Below, piece after piece: positions 43,796 to 52,879 of a stretch of 64,000 bases of DNA. The stretch covers positions 174,001 through 238,000 of the forward strand of contig AP025573.1 in assembly GCA_022845895.1 (NCBI GenBank). The letters run 5' to 3'. Source of the stretch: Lachnospiraceae bacterium (GTDB lineage Bacteria; Bacillota; Clostridia; Lachnospirales; Lachnospiraceae). The translations under genes and the position numbers were made by a program. Every line of letters starts with the position of its first letter. Within the stretch, counting starts at the first letter, position 1. Under the pieces are notes generated by a model. It saw nothing but the letters and a program-made list of their open reading frames with translations, was not told the origin of the DNA and searched no databases.

Positions 43796-44761
43796 ATGAA
43801 GCAAGATGTGAAGATAGCGGTGATAGGACTTGGCGGTGTGGGGGGATATATCGGGGCCGCCCTGGCAGATACGTATGAGAATGTAACGTTTGCCGCAAGG
43901 GGCGGTCGGAAAGCATCCCTGGAAGAGAAAGGGCTTATCCTTCACAGCGATTGCCTGGGGGAACGGACCGTACACCCGAAGCAGGTAGTCGAAAGCGTGA
44001 GGGAGCTGCCGGCACAGGACTATATATTCGTATGTGTGAAGAATTATTCTCTGGAAGAAGTGTGCGAAGATATCTGTGAAGCAGCCGGTGAGGGCACGGT
44101 AATCATTCCGGTCATGAACGGTGCAGATCCGGGGGCAAAGGCCCGCCGGCATATCGGAAGGGGAACGGTATTGGATTCCCTGATTTATATCGTCTCATAT
44201 ATAGATGAGGCTTATGAGGTTATCCAGAAAGGTGATTATGCGCATATCCATATCGGTCTGGAGAATCCGGACAGACAGGAGCAGGATATGATGAATGAGG
44301 CAGCGGAGCTGATGCGCAAGGCAGGCCTCGACTGCCGGATAGATGAAGACATACAGAAGGCAATCTGGAAAAAGTATAGCCTTAACTGTGCGTTTAACGT
44401 CATGACAGCCTATTATTCTACAGATACGGAAGGAATCCGAGGCATCCCAGAACGGCTTGCAGATTTTAAAGCTATCCTGTATGAAGCACGTGAGGTGGCA
44501 AGGGCAAAGGGGATTGACCTGTCGGATGCGTTTTTGAACCGTCAGTTGGAGCATTTTATGAATGTACAGGAGCCGGACGCTTCGAGCTCTCTTTGCCGGG
44601 ATATGGATGCCGGCAGAAGATGCGAACTTGAGACATTCAGCGGATACCTGGTCAGCGAGGCGGAGCGTCTTAACATAGCGGTTCCGGTATCAAAACGATA
44701 TTATGAAGGGTTAAAGAAGAAGCAGATACAACCTGAAGACAGATGGCTTTCGTCAAAGTGA
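43796..44761 (+). CDS. Ketopantoate reductase-like (ApbA/PanE family) protein
   Basis: The 321-residue protein starts at 43796 behind GGAGGTG. It has the N-terminal NAD(P) motif VIGLGGVGGYIGAALAD, DYIFVCVKNYSLEEV, PVMNGADP and the C-terminal KAIWKKYSLNCAFNVMTAYY, which carries the lysine and asparagine of the ketopantoate reductase active site. Family members reduce 2-ketopantoate or other 2-keto acids. No pantothenate gene is near, so a different 2-keto acid is possible. TATAAT at 43750-43755 lies just downstream of the preceding terminator and may start its transcript. Confidence 0.85.
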   Translation: MKQDVKIAVIGLGGVGGYIGAALADTYENVTFAARGGRKASLEEKGLILHSDCLGERTVHPKQVVESVRELPAQDYIFVCVKNYSLEEVCEDICEAAGEGTVIIPVMNGADPGAKARRHIGRGTVLDSLIYIVSYIDEAYEVIQKGDYAHIHIGLENPDRQEQDMMNEAAELMRKAGLDCRIDEDIQKAIWKKYSLNCAFNVMTAYYSTDTEGIRGIPERLADFKAILYEAREVARAKGIDLSDAFLNRQLEHFMNVQEPDASSSLCRDMDAGRRCELETFSGYLVSEAERLNIAVPVSKRYYEGLKKKQIQPEDRWLSSK

Positions 44762-44869
44762 GCGGTATCATTTGGGCTTCTTGTGGCTTCGGGTGGATTT
44801 TCCCCCCGCCGCATGCTATAATTTTTAACAAACGCAGAGACGTATGAGGGGAAAAGGAGGTGCGGCGGG

Positions 44870-46063
44870 ATGAATCTGGTATTCTATTGGTATTACTGCC
44901 TTCCGGTCGTTCTGGTCGTGCTGTACGGCGGTATACTTTACTATGTCGTGCCTCCGCGGAGCCTGCCGGCGTGGAAGCTGCGCCTGGATCTGTCTTTCAT
45001 CCTTCTGGCAGAGGGAGTGCTCGTGGCGGCGTGGCTCTCCAAGGGCTTTCCGCTGCCTGTCTTCTATGCCCTGACATATCTGATACAGGCTGCGGCTATA
45101 TGTATCAGAAGGAATGTACAGATAAGGTACTGGTTTTTTATAAATCTGAATTTTGTTAATATGATGGTGCTTCATATGACATTTACCGGCGTTGCCTCCC
45201 TTATCCGGAAAGCAGCCATGCATACGCTGCTGGCAGATGCCGTCTGGCGCACTGCCAGCGTCGCGTTTGTTCTGACAGCCTGTATAATAGAAAATGTAAT
45301 ACTTCTGTACAAGAGGAACATTCTCTTTCTGCTTGTCATCGAAGCGAAGAGCGATGAGGCCCGACCTTTTATGGCTTTCCTCTCTTTTTGCACCGGCTAT
45401 CTGCTGCTGGACAGCCTGCTCTGCGAAGCAGAGCTTATGTCAGTATATCCGGCGCTTTTCCTACTCGGCAGCAGCACGGTGCTTGCATTCTGCATTATCC
45501 GCTTCTTAATTCGTATCCGTACGATTATGCATGAGGAATATCTCAGGAAGGAGCATGATGAGCTTTCGGCAAGGCTTGAATCTGCGAGGGAAAGTACGGG
45601 CAGCCTGAAGCGCATGACAGAACGGGATGCTTTGACGGGGACTTTCTCACGGAGATATCTGATAGACTATATTGACAAGCTGATAGAGGAAGACCAGTTA
45701 TTTTCCCTTGCTTTTCTGGATCTGGACGGGCTTAAGCTGCTCAACGACAGGGAAGGCCACGACGCCGGAGACCGTTATCTGATTATGTTTTCCAGAGAGA
45801 TAGAAACAAGGCTCGGTTCCGGCGGCCTGCTTGCGCGTGTAGGGGGAGATGAGTTCATTGTACTTATGCCGGATACTGAGGCAGAGGCAGCAGAAAGCCG
45901 GATGGAGTCAATCCGGGAGACGCTGGAGTCAGGATATTGGGAGAGGCCGATGCGCTTTTCTTATGGCGTTACGGCATATCTGCCGGGAGGATCCAAAAAA
46001 GCGGACGCCTTATTAAGAGAAGCGGATCGGGCGATGTACCGGGATAAGATTTACCGGCGATAG
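44870..46063 (+). CDS. Membrane diguanylate cyclase (GGDEF), first of a tandem pair
   Basis: The 397-residue protein has six to seven hydrophobic helices in residues 1-215 and a GGDEF domain from ~245: RDALTGTFSRRYL, LAFLDLDGLKLLNDREGHDAGDRYL and the intact ARVGGDEFIVLM. It should make cyclic di-GMP from GTP at the inner membrane face. The RxxD inhibitory I-site upstream of GGDEF is absent (glycine at the expected Arg and Asp positions), so product feedback is not expected. AAAGGAGGTG precedes the ATG. The next gene encodes a similarly built cyclase 20 bp downstream. Confidence 0.9.
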   Translation: MNLVFYWYYCLPVVLVVLYGGILYYVVPPRSLPAWKLRLDLSFILLAEGVLVAAWLSKGFPLPVFYALTYLIQAAAICIRRNVQIRYWFFINLNFVNMMVLHMTFTGVASLIRKAAMHTLLADAVWRTASVAFVLTACIIENVILLYKRNILFLLVIEAKSDEARPFMAFLSFCTGYLLLDSLLCEAELMSVYPALFLLGSSTVLAFCIIRFLIRIRTIMHEEYLRKEHDELSARLESARESTGSLKRMTERDALTGTFSRRYLIDYIDKLIEEDQLFSLAFLDLDGLKLLNDREGHDAGDRYLIMFSREIETRLGSGGLLARVGGDEFIVLMPDTEAEAAESRMESIRETLESGYWERPMRFSYGVTAYLPGGSKKADALLREADRAMYRDKIYRR

Positions 46064-46083
46064 AGAGAAGGGAGGTCTAAGAC

Positions 46084-47283
46084 ATGTATATCAATATGAT
46101 TGTGGCGGCTTCTTATTACTACTTCAACTGGAGCTATTTTATGCTGGTTTCGAAGGTCCTCGGGTATCCTCCTCTGCCGAAGAAGTTCGCGGTCGGGACA
46201 TTTCTTGTGAACTATGCCATGTTTTTCATATGCAGTATGCTGCAATTCAATCTGCTTGTAAACTGGGGATTGTTTTTCCTGCTTCTGTTCGGAGAGTCTT
46301 TCTATTATTGCAGGAGAGAGTTCCGGCCAGCGCTTTTCTTTTCGATGAATGGTATCTTGTATGGACTTACCATTAATATCTTCTGCCGCTGTGCAGTCTC
46401 GATATACAGTTCTCAGCCGCTCATGTCATTTGACAACAGTGTTACCAGCCTGAAAGCGGTTCCTGTTTTTCTTGGCTTTCTGCTCGGTGGTATCGTCCTT
46501 CATCTGATGACGATACGGAAAACACAACAGTCGTTCCGGATCGTGCTGGACCACCCGGGCCATTTGACGTTCCAGCTGGAAGTCATGGCGGGCATGTTCC
46601 TCTATCTGTATCTGAATCTGCTGCTTTACCAGACGCCGGGCAACTCGGTTCTGCTGAAGCTGTGGGGCGTCAAATCGTGTATTTTCTCTCTGACGGGTGC
46701 GGGGCTTGGAATGCGTTACTCCCTCAAGATGTGCCAGCTGGCTGATTATCGTGAGCAGAACCGGGAAATCCGGCGTAAGATTGTACAAAAAGAGCAAGAA
46801 GAGCGGGAGCTTCGCTCCACTGCCTATTATGATACGTTGACTGGTACGTATAACCGTCAGTATATACTGGAGCAGCTAAGGAACCTGCTTCAGAAAAAGA
46901 TACCATTTGCACTCTGCTTTCTGGATCTGGACAATCTCAAGGGTGTCAATGACTCTTATGGCCACGGGGAAGGAGACCGCTATCTGGTAATTGCAGCCAG
47001 GGAGCTGAGGCTGTCCTGCAGGCAGGACTGTGATCTGCTTGCCAGGTACGCCGGAGACGAGTTTCTGATATTGTTCACGGAAATGGAGGCGTCCGATGCA
47101 GACGAGCGTGTCCGTGATGCAGACGAGAGGATCCAGGCCATAAGCAGGAGCGGGGCCGTTCCTTTTGGAATGTCAATCAGTTATGGAACTGTAGACAGCA
47201 GCATGGAAGCGGACGCGGACAGCCTGATAGCGGCAGCCGATGAAGCTATGTACCGCAGAAAGCAGGAGAGAAGTTCCGGCTGA
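46084..47283 (+). CDS. Membrane diguanylate cyclase (AGDEF variant), second of a tandem pair
   Basis: The 399-residue protein has about six hydrophobic helices (1-220), a charged coiled-coil linker (REQNREIRRKIVQKEQEERELRS) and a GGDEF domain with YDTLTGTYNRQYI, FLDLDNLKGVNDSYGHGEGDRYL and ARYAGDEFLILF. AGDEF is a functional variant of the signature in many enzymes. The I-site Arg is replaced (Q-x-x-D). It lies 20 bp after the first cyclase behind GGGAGG and is likely co-transcribed with it. Confidence 0.88.
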   Translation: MYINMIVAASYYYFNWSYFMLVSKVLGYPPLPKKFAVGTFLVNYAMFFICSMLQFNLLVNWGLFFLLLFGESFYYCRREFRPALFFSMNGILYGLTINIFCRCAVSIYSSQPLMSFDNSVTSLKAVPVFLGFLLGGIVLHLMTIRKTQQSFRIVLDHPGHLTFQLEVMAGMFLYLYLNLLLYQTPGNSVLLKLWGVKSCIFSLTGAGLGMRYSLKMCQLADYREQNREIRRKIVQKEQEERELRSTAYYDTLTGTYNRQYILEQLRNLLQKKIPFALCFLDLDNLKGVNDSYGHGEGDRYLVIAARELRLSCRQDCDLLARYAGDEFLILFTEMEASDADERVRDADERIQAISRSGAVPFGMSISYGTVDSSMEADADSLIAAADEAMYRRKQERSSG

Positions 47284-47372
47284 CAAGAAACCGTCATGAC
47301 GATTTTGGTTGACACATCCGAAAACAATGCTATCATTACATCATGCGATATTATATACCAGGGGGGAAAGCG

Positions 47373-48608
47373 ATGGATTACAATAAGATAGTGCAGGGGA
47401 TTCTCGACATCGGAGAAGCGATGCTGATCTGCGGGGCAGAAAATTTCAGGCTGGATGACAGCCTTTACAGAATGTGCAGAAGTTATGGATTCAAACGGTA
47501 TGATGTATTCGCCATACCGAGCAACATCCAGATAACGGTAGAGACTCCGGAGGGGGAGATAATTACCCAGGTCCGTCACATCGAATCGACGGATATTGAT
47601 TTTGACAGGCTCGATTACCTGAACAACCTGTCCCGATATGTCTGCCGGCATACGCCTGATGAGATATTACTTCAGGAAAAGTACGAGGAAGTCATGAACA
47701 GGCCGCCGCAGAAACCGTACACGAAATACTTTGCGGCTGTGATGGGGGGAACCGGCTTTGCGGTCTTTTTTGGGTGCAATTTTGCCGATGCGGTCGTGGC
47801 GGCAATCGTATCGCTTATGATTGCCCTTGTCGGAGGATGGCTCAGCAAGAGGGAAGAGAACCTGATGGCATATAACCTGATTCTGTCCTTTTTCTCCGAG
47901 GTTATCATTATACTTGCAGTCCGTCTCGGACTTGGAAGCCATCCGGAGCGGATCATGATAGGTATCGTCATGCTCCTGATCAGCGGGCTCAGTACCACGA
48001 ATGGGATCCGGGAGGTGCTGCAGAGAGACTTTATATCTGGTTCGTTGAATATCATGAACTCTATGCTCGGGGCAGCTGGTATCGCCTTTGGAACTGCGCT
48101 TGCCATGCTGCTGCTGGACGGAGTATCTGCGGAAGGCTACATATTGAACCATAATATCCCGATTCAGCTCATCTCGTGTACGGTTGCCTGTATCGGATTT
48201 GCCTTCTGGTTTAAGATACGCGGACGCCAGGTCGCGTATTCCGGCGTGGGTGCCTTTTTTACATGGGGAATCTATGTGGTGGCCTATCATTTCTGGCCGA
48301 GCAACTTTCTGGCGACGCTGCTTGCCTCTATCTTTGTTGCGTTTTATGCATTCATCATGTCCAGAATCAACAAGGCGCCGTCCACCATATTTCTGACGGC
48401 TTCCGTGTTCCCGCTCATTCCGGGGCCTAACTTATATTATATGATGTATGGCTGCGTGAGCGGCGATTATGGAATGGTGCTTGGCGAGACAATCGTACTG
48501 CTGGCAACGTGCCTTGCGATTGCCTTTGGCTTCAATATTGTGGACATATTGTCGAGGACAGGCATGCGGATGCTGAAAAGAGAATATCACATTGGGAAGA
48601 ACTCGTAG
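47373..48608 (+). CDS. ThrE-type threonine/serine exporter family protein (fused two-domain form)
   Basis: The 411-residue membrane protein combines both halves of the ThrE/YjjP-YjjB family. Residues 1-255 hold the ThrE domain (IGEAMLICGAENFRLDDSLYRMCRSYGF, GLSTTNGIREVLQRDFISGSL), and the C-terminal ~150 residues hold the ThrE_2 helices (KAPSTIFLTASVFPLIPGPNLYYMMYG). Corynebacterial ThrE exports threonine and serine, and E. coli YjjPB exports succinate, so the substrate is uncertain. The start at 47373 follows AGGGGGGAAAG. About ten helices are visible. Confidence 0.88.
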   Translation: MDYNKIVQGILDIGEAMLICGAENFRLDDSLYRMCRSYGFKRYDVFAIPSNIQITVETPEGEIITQVRHIESTDIDFDRLDYLNNLSRYVCRHTPDEILLQEKYEEVMNRPPQKPYTKYFAAVMGGTGFAVFFGCNFADAVVAAIVSLMIALVGGWLSKREENLMAYNLILSFFSEVIIILAVRLGLGSHPERIMIGIVMLLISGLSTTNGIREVLQRDFISGSLNIMNSMLGAAGIAFGTALAMLLLDGVSAEGYILNHNIPIQLISCTVACIGFAFWFKIRGRQVAYSGVGAFFTWGIYVVAYHFWPSNFLATLLASIFVAFYAFIMSRINKAPSTIFLTASVFPLIPGPNLYYMMYGCVSGDYGMVLGETIVLLATCLAIAFGFNIVDILSRTGMRMLKREYHIGKNS

Positions 48609-48673
48609 CGGCTTAATCGCCGAATGACTTCATGCTCCCTATGTCGATAGATATATCGTGCGGCAATCAAACC

Positions 48674-50143
48674 TCAATTGTCTGACGTGACAAGAAGCCG
48701 TATTGCAGGAGTCAGACGCAGCTCATCCAGGCCGATCCCCTGGCGGAGCAGATACTGTTCTGCTGCAGGGAACTGCCATCCGATGAGCTCTTTTATGGCG
48801 CTTCCACAACGGGCGGTGTCATTTTCTCTCAGGCTTTGAATCATGACGTTCGTAAAGTGAAGCATGGTCTCCTCTAACTTTGGTGAGCCGTTTGAAGATG
48901 CTTTCAAAGGATATCCCCATTGAAACAGACTGTATATGCGCCCGTAAATCGCCCGTATCCCTTTCAGACGATTATGCCTGTGAACGAACAGGATGCAGGA
49001 CCACAAGGCAAGCTCTTGCCGTCCTGTCTGGAGCTGCGTCTCCAGTTCGTGGATGAGGGAATCTCTCTCTTCGATGGTAATCTCTTCCAGGATGTCCTGG
49101 ATTACATGCTGGAAGGAGTAGGCGAGCAGTTCAAAAGACTGTACGAAAAAAGCAAGGCTGCGGCGGACGACAGGACTGCCGAAGTCAGGCTTGTCACAGG
49201 CATCCCCTATTCCAAAGATTTGAGTTCCCTTTCCATTGACTGGCCGGACAACTCCAAGCTGCCGAAGTATGTTGACTGTGCGCCGGATGGTGCTGACTGA
49301 GACACGGTATTGTTCTGCCATCTTCTTATAGGAGGGAAGAAATTCTGTATTTCGGTAGCTACCCATATAAATCTCATGTAAGAGCCGGGAGCCAAGGCTA
49401 TAACATACCTGGGGGCGTCCGTGGTATATGCGCCAGTCAAATCCGACCTGCTCTTCCTCTTTGGCCGGCGTAACAGCCTGTCCCAAGAGCCTGATTGCAT
49501 TTCCGACGGAATCCTGACGGAAAATCAGAAGCTCTTCCTGTAGCAGGGTCCACTCTTTTTTTTCTGCAAAAGAGACGCAACGTCTCATCTCTTCGTGCAT
49601 CCGTTCCCCATTGCTGAAATCTTCCTCTTTATTCTGCTTTAAAAATAGCAGTCCCCAGAACAGGGACGTCTCCCAGTAGAGATTCATCGCAAGCGGATTA
49701 TCCAGCTTCTGAAGGATAAAACAGAAGAAATGAAGCACGTCATCTGCGCTTGTTCCGTCCGCAAGACGGGCAAGATATGTAAGGTCCTCTTTGCTGCACC
49801 GGCGAAACCCTTCCATCAGCAATGGCTGGATAATCATTTCGGTTGAGTCATATAGATCACAGAAGCTGTTCGTTCTTTTGGAAAAATATTGGAGCAGGCA
49901 TTGCCGGGCATCTTCTTCTGTCTGCTGGAATATGACTCTCGTAGGACGGCCGTTATGCATATCGATATAGCCCTCCGTACGCAGACGCCGCAGAGCCATT
50001 TTCACTGTTTGTGATGAAACGCTGAATTCCTGGCAGAGCCTGTCGATGGACGGAAGGCAATCGCCACATTTATAATAACGAAATTGTATCCGCATGTAAA
50101 AATATTCATAGACTAGATTTGAAAACTGGTGTTCACTTTGCAA
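48674..50143 (-). CDS. Transcriptional regulator with two GntR-type winged-helix domains (paralogue)
   Basis: The 489-residue protein shows the same layout as the product of 7844-9238: an N-terminal GntR winged helix (KCGDCLPSIDRLCQEFSVSSQTVKMALRRLRTEGYI), a helical middle, and a second winged helix (GSYRNTEFLPSYKKMAEQYRVSVSTIRRTVNILRQLG followed by VNGKGTQI). The VNGKGT turn is shared by both paralogues. No effector domain is recognised. It is divergent from the hybrid histidine kinase gene with ~205 bp between them, and convergent with the ThrE-type gene. Confidence 0.8.
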   Translation of the reverse strand: MQSEHQFSNLVYEYFYMRIQFRYYKCGDCLPSIDRLCQEFSVSSQTVKMALRRLRTEGYIDMHNGRPTRVIFQQTEEDARQCLLQYFSKRTNSFCDLYDSTEMIIQPLLMEGFRRCSKEDLTYLARLADGTSADDVLHFFCFILQKLDNPLAMNLYWETSLFWGLLFLKQNKEEDFSNGERMHEEMRRCVSFAEKKEWTLLQEELLIFRQDSVGNAIRLLGQAVTPAKEEEQVGFDWRIYHGRPQVCYSLGSRLLHEIYMGSYRNTEFLPSYKKMAEQYRVSVSTIRRTVNILRQLGVVRPVNGKGTQIFGIGDACDKPDFGSPVVRRSLAFFVQSFELLAYSFQHVIQDILEEITIEERDSLIHELETQLQTGRQELALWSCILFVHRHNRLKGIRAIYGRIYSLFQWGYPLKASSNGSPKLEETMLHFTNVMIQSLRENDTARCGSAIKELIGWQFPAAEQYLLRQGIGLDELRLTPAIRLLVTSDN

Positions 50144-50347
50144 CTGCCTGCTGCCTCCATTCCATTATATTTATTTAAATATTTTACCATTTTGCCGTAT
50201 GATTTTCCAGAAGCGATTGAGTTTTCGTGCGGAATACATTATACTTGTAACAAACAGACTAATATGAACAAGGTAGTAGAAACGACGATAGCAAGCCAGT
50301 TATGCGACATCAGATAATTGCATCTACTATTAGGAGGAAGTTAATTT

Positions 50348-52795
50348 ATGGCTGGACAGAACCATTATCACGAGCCCCTGCCGGGCGATGCCGGTATCAC
50401 GCATGCAGAATATGAGTACAACACGTTGATGCGCCTGCTGGGTGTCAGTGTGAGCAAGCATCTGCTGGATGAACATTTTACGCTAATCTGGGCGAATGAA
50501 TTCTATTATGAGCTGATTGGCTGGCCCAAGGATGAATATGTGGCAGCGTTCAACAACCGGCCGGACTTGTATTATAAAGAGGATCCAGACGAGTGGAAAA
50601 AGCTTTCGGAAACTGTGTTGAATGCGCTCGGCGCGGGAGAGGATGGGTACAGGATGCTGTCCCGGATCCGGCGCAGGAACGGAGATTATGTCTGGGTACA
50701 ATTTTCCACTCAGTTTGCGGAAGAGTATATCGATGGTTATCAGGTGGCCTACTCGGTCCTTACGAACGTGGATGATGTCATTAAGATGCAGAAGGAGCAG
50801 TCTGTCACCTATGAGAGCCTGCCAGGCTTTGTCGCAAAATATAGGATTGACGGCGCAGGAGACCAGTTAGAGCTGGAACTTTTGTCTGCCAATGGCCGTT
50901 TTATGGATTACTTCGGGGAGAGTGGCAACCGCGGCGGCAGTCCGCTGTACCGGAAGAACATACAGGACAATATAGAGATTATCAACGAGAATAGACAGAA
51001 GATGCTTGCGGGGGAGCCGCTTCACTTTACGATGAATGTCTTAAGCCGGGATAACCAGTCGCTGTGGCTGCAGGTCAATGCTACCTGTGTCGACTGGCAG
51101 GAGGGCAAGCCGATATACCTGGTTATATTTATCGATATCACGGATGTGACGGAACTGCGGGAGATGCAGCGGAAGCTGACCGCCCAGGCGGAGGCGCTGA
51201 AAGATGCTCTGGCCGTGGCGGAGCATGCCAACCGTGCGAAGTCTGACTTCCTCTCCCGGATGTCCCATGAGATACGTACGCCGATGAATGCTATCATAGG
51301 CATGACTACGATAGCGGCCGCATATATAGAAGACCGTAAGAGGGTGGAGGATTGCCTGGAGAAGATCGGCTACTCGTCCAAGCATCTGATGACGCTGATC
51401 AATGACGTGCTGGATATGTCTAAAATAGACGAAGGGAAGCTTCAGATTGTCCGGGAAGCCTTTAATCTGGAGACCGTCGTGGAGTCGATCACTTCCATCG
51501 TCTATCCCCAGGCAGTGGACAAAGGGCTGATCTTCACGGTGCCGCTGGTTAACATTACGGATACGGTCCTGATTGGTGACGAACTGCGGCTGAACCAGGT
51601 GCTGCTCAACCTGCTGTCCAATTCCCTTAAATTTACCCCGGAGGGCGGCACGATCCGGCTGGAAATCCGTCAGCTGCGGCGTACCGAGGGGCGTGTGCGC
51701 CTGCGCTTCACAGTCAGTGACACCGGAATCGGCATGAGTGAGGCCTTCTTGAACAGTATCTTTGATCCTTTTGAGCAGGAGAGTGCTGTCATCGGTCAGA
51801 AATACGGGGGTACCGGACTTGGCATGCCGATAACGAAGAATCTGGTGACTCTGATGGGCGGAACCATCTCTGTCAAGAGCAGGCCGGAGCATGGTACGAC
51901 ATTTTTGATTGAGCTGGATTTTGACCTGAAGGAATGTGATGCTGACAAGCGCGAACAGAAGCCGCATGCATTGCAGGTACTAAAGGCTCTGATTGCGGAT
52001 GACGACCGTGACAGCTGTGTCCATACTTCTCTTCTGCTGCAGAATCTCGGCATCGAATCTGAGTGGGTGCAGACGGGCCGGGAATGTGTCGAAAAGGTGT
52101 GTACGGCCCACCATTCCGGGGAAGGCTATGATGTCTGCCTGGTGGACTGGAGCATGCCGGATATCGACGGTGTAGAGGTGACACGGCGTATGAGGGATAT
52201 TGTGGGCAGCGATAGGCTTATCATTATCATCACTGCCTATGACTGGGGAGCGATAGAGAAGCGTGCACGCGCCGCAGGAGCCAATGCTTTTCTTGCCAAA
52301 CCGATATTTGCGTCTACGCTTTATGATGCGCTGCTGTCGGTGACAGGTATTGAGAAGGCGGTTATGCTGCCAAATCGTGCCAGCAGCCTTTTGCGGCCGG
52401 ATCTGGCGGGGCATCATGTGCTGCTTGTGGAGGATAATGATATTAACAGGGAAATCGCGGTTGAACTGCTGAAGATGACAGATATCAGTGCGGATTGCGC
52501 GATAGATGGCAGGGAGGCAGTAGATAAGTTTCTGGCAGGCGGTGACCGCTATGACCTGATCTTAATGGATGTGCAGATGCCTGTGATGGACGGTTATCTG
52601 GCTACGGAGACGATTCGGCAGTCTGATCATCCGTTAGCAGCAACGATACCGATTATCGCAATGACCGCGGATGCCTTCCACGAAGATGTAGTGAAGGCGA
52701 CAGAGTCGGGCATGAACGGACATCTGGCGAAGCCGATAGATCCGGAACTGCTCTATCAGACATTGGCAGATTATCTGACACATTCAGTAAGCTGA
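50348..52795 (+). CDS. Hybrid sensor histidine kinase (PAS-HisKA-HATPase-REC-REC)
   Basis: The 815-residue protein has no membrane helix and is therefore cytoplasmic. A PAS domain (~35-150; LLDEHFTLIWANEFYYELIGWPKDEY) and a second sensor-like part (~165-275) lead to HisKA with MSHEIRTPMNAIIGM (phospho-His near residue 307) and an HATPase (NQVLLNLLSNSLKFTPEGG, SDTGIGM, GGTGLGM). Two receiver domains follow: the first near 545-660 with VCLVDWSMPDIDG, the second near 690-810 with LILMDVQMPVMDG. Both phospho-Asp are present. There is no DNA-binding output, so phosphate must pass on or the protein signals by contact. GGAGGAAG precedes the ATG. Confidence 0.93.
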   Translation: MAGQNHYHEPLPGDAGITHAEYEYNTLMRLLGVSVSKHLLDEHFTLIWANEFYYELIGWPKDEYVAAFNNRPDLYYKEDPDEWKKLSETVLNALGAGEDGYRMLSRIRRRNGDYVWVQFSTQFAEEYIDGYQVAYSVLTNVDDVIKMQKEQSVTYESLPGFVAKYRIDGAGDQLELELLSANGRFMDYFGESGNRGGSPLYRKNIQDNIEIINENRQKMLAGEPLHFTMNVLSRDNQSLWLQVNATCVDWQEGKPIYLVIFIDITDVTELREMQRKLTAQAEALKDALAVAEHANRAKSDFLSRMSHEIRTPMNAIIGMTTIAAAYIEDRKRVEDCLEKIGYSSKHLMTLINDVLDMSKIDEGKLQIVREAFNLETVVESITSIVYPQAVDKGLIFTVPLVNITDTVLIGDELRLNQVLLNLLSNSLKFTPEGGTIRLEIRQLRRTEGRVRLRFTVSDTGIGMSEAFLNSIFDPFEQESAVIGQKYGGTGLGMPITKNLVTLMGGTISVKSRPEHGTTFLIELDFDLKECDADKREQKPHALQVLKALIADDDRDSCVHTSLLLQNLGIESEWVQTGRECVEKVCTAHHSGEGYDVCLVDWSMPDIDGVEVTRRMRDIVGSDRLIIIITAYDWGAIEKRARAAGANAFLAKPIFASTLYDALLSVTGIEKAVMLPNRASSLLRPDLAGHHVLLVEDNDINREIAVELLKMTDISADCAIDGREAVDKFLAGGDRYDLILMDVQMPVMDGYLATETIRQSDHPLAATIPIIAMTADAFHEDVVKATESGMNGHLAKPIDPELLYQTLADYLTHSVS

Positions 52796-52824
52796 CCATC
52801 TGACAGTCATAAAGTATATGGAGA

Positions 52825-52862
52825 GGACCGGCTGACGAAGGGGGGTGTCAGCCGGTCCTTAT
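52825..52862. terminator. Hairpin between convergent hybrid kinase and ortB genes
   Basis: GGACCGGCTGAC and GTCAGCCGGTCC form a 12-bp stem, followed by TTATCTAT. It sits between two convergent genes and may serve both. Confidence 0.75.
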
Positions 52863-52879
52863 CTATCACATATATGGCA

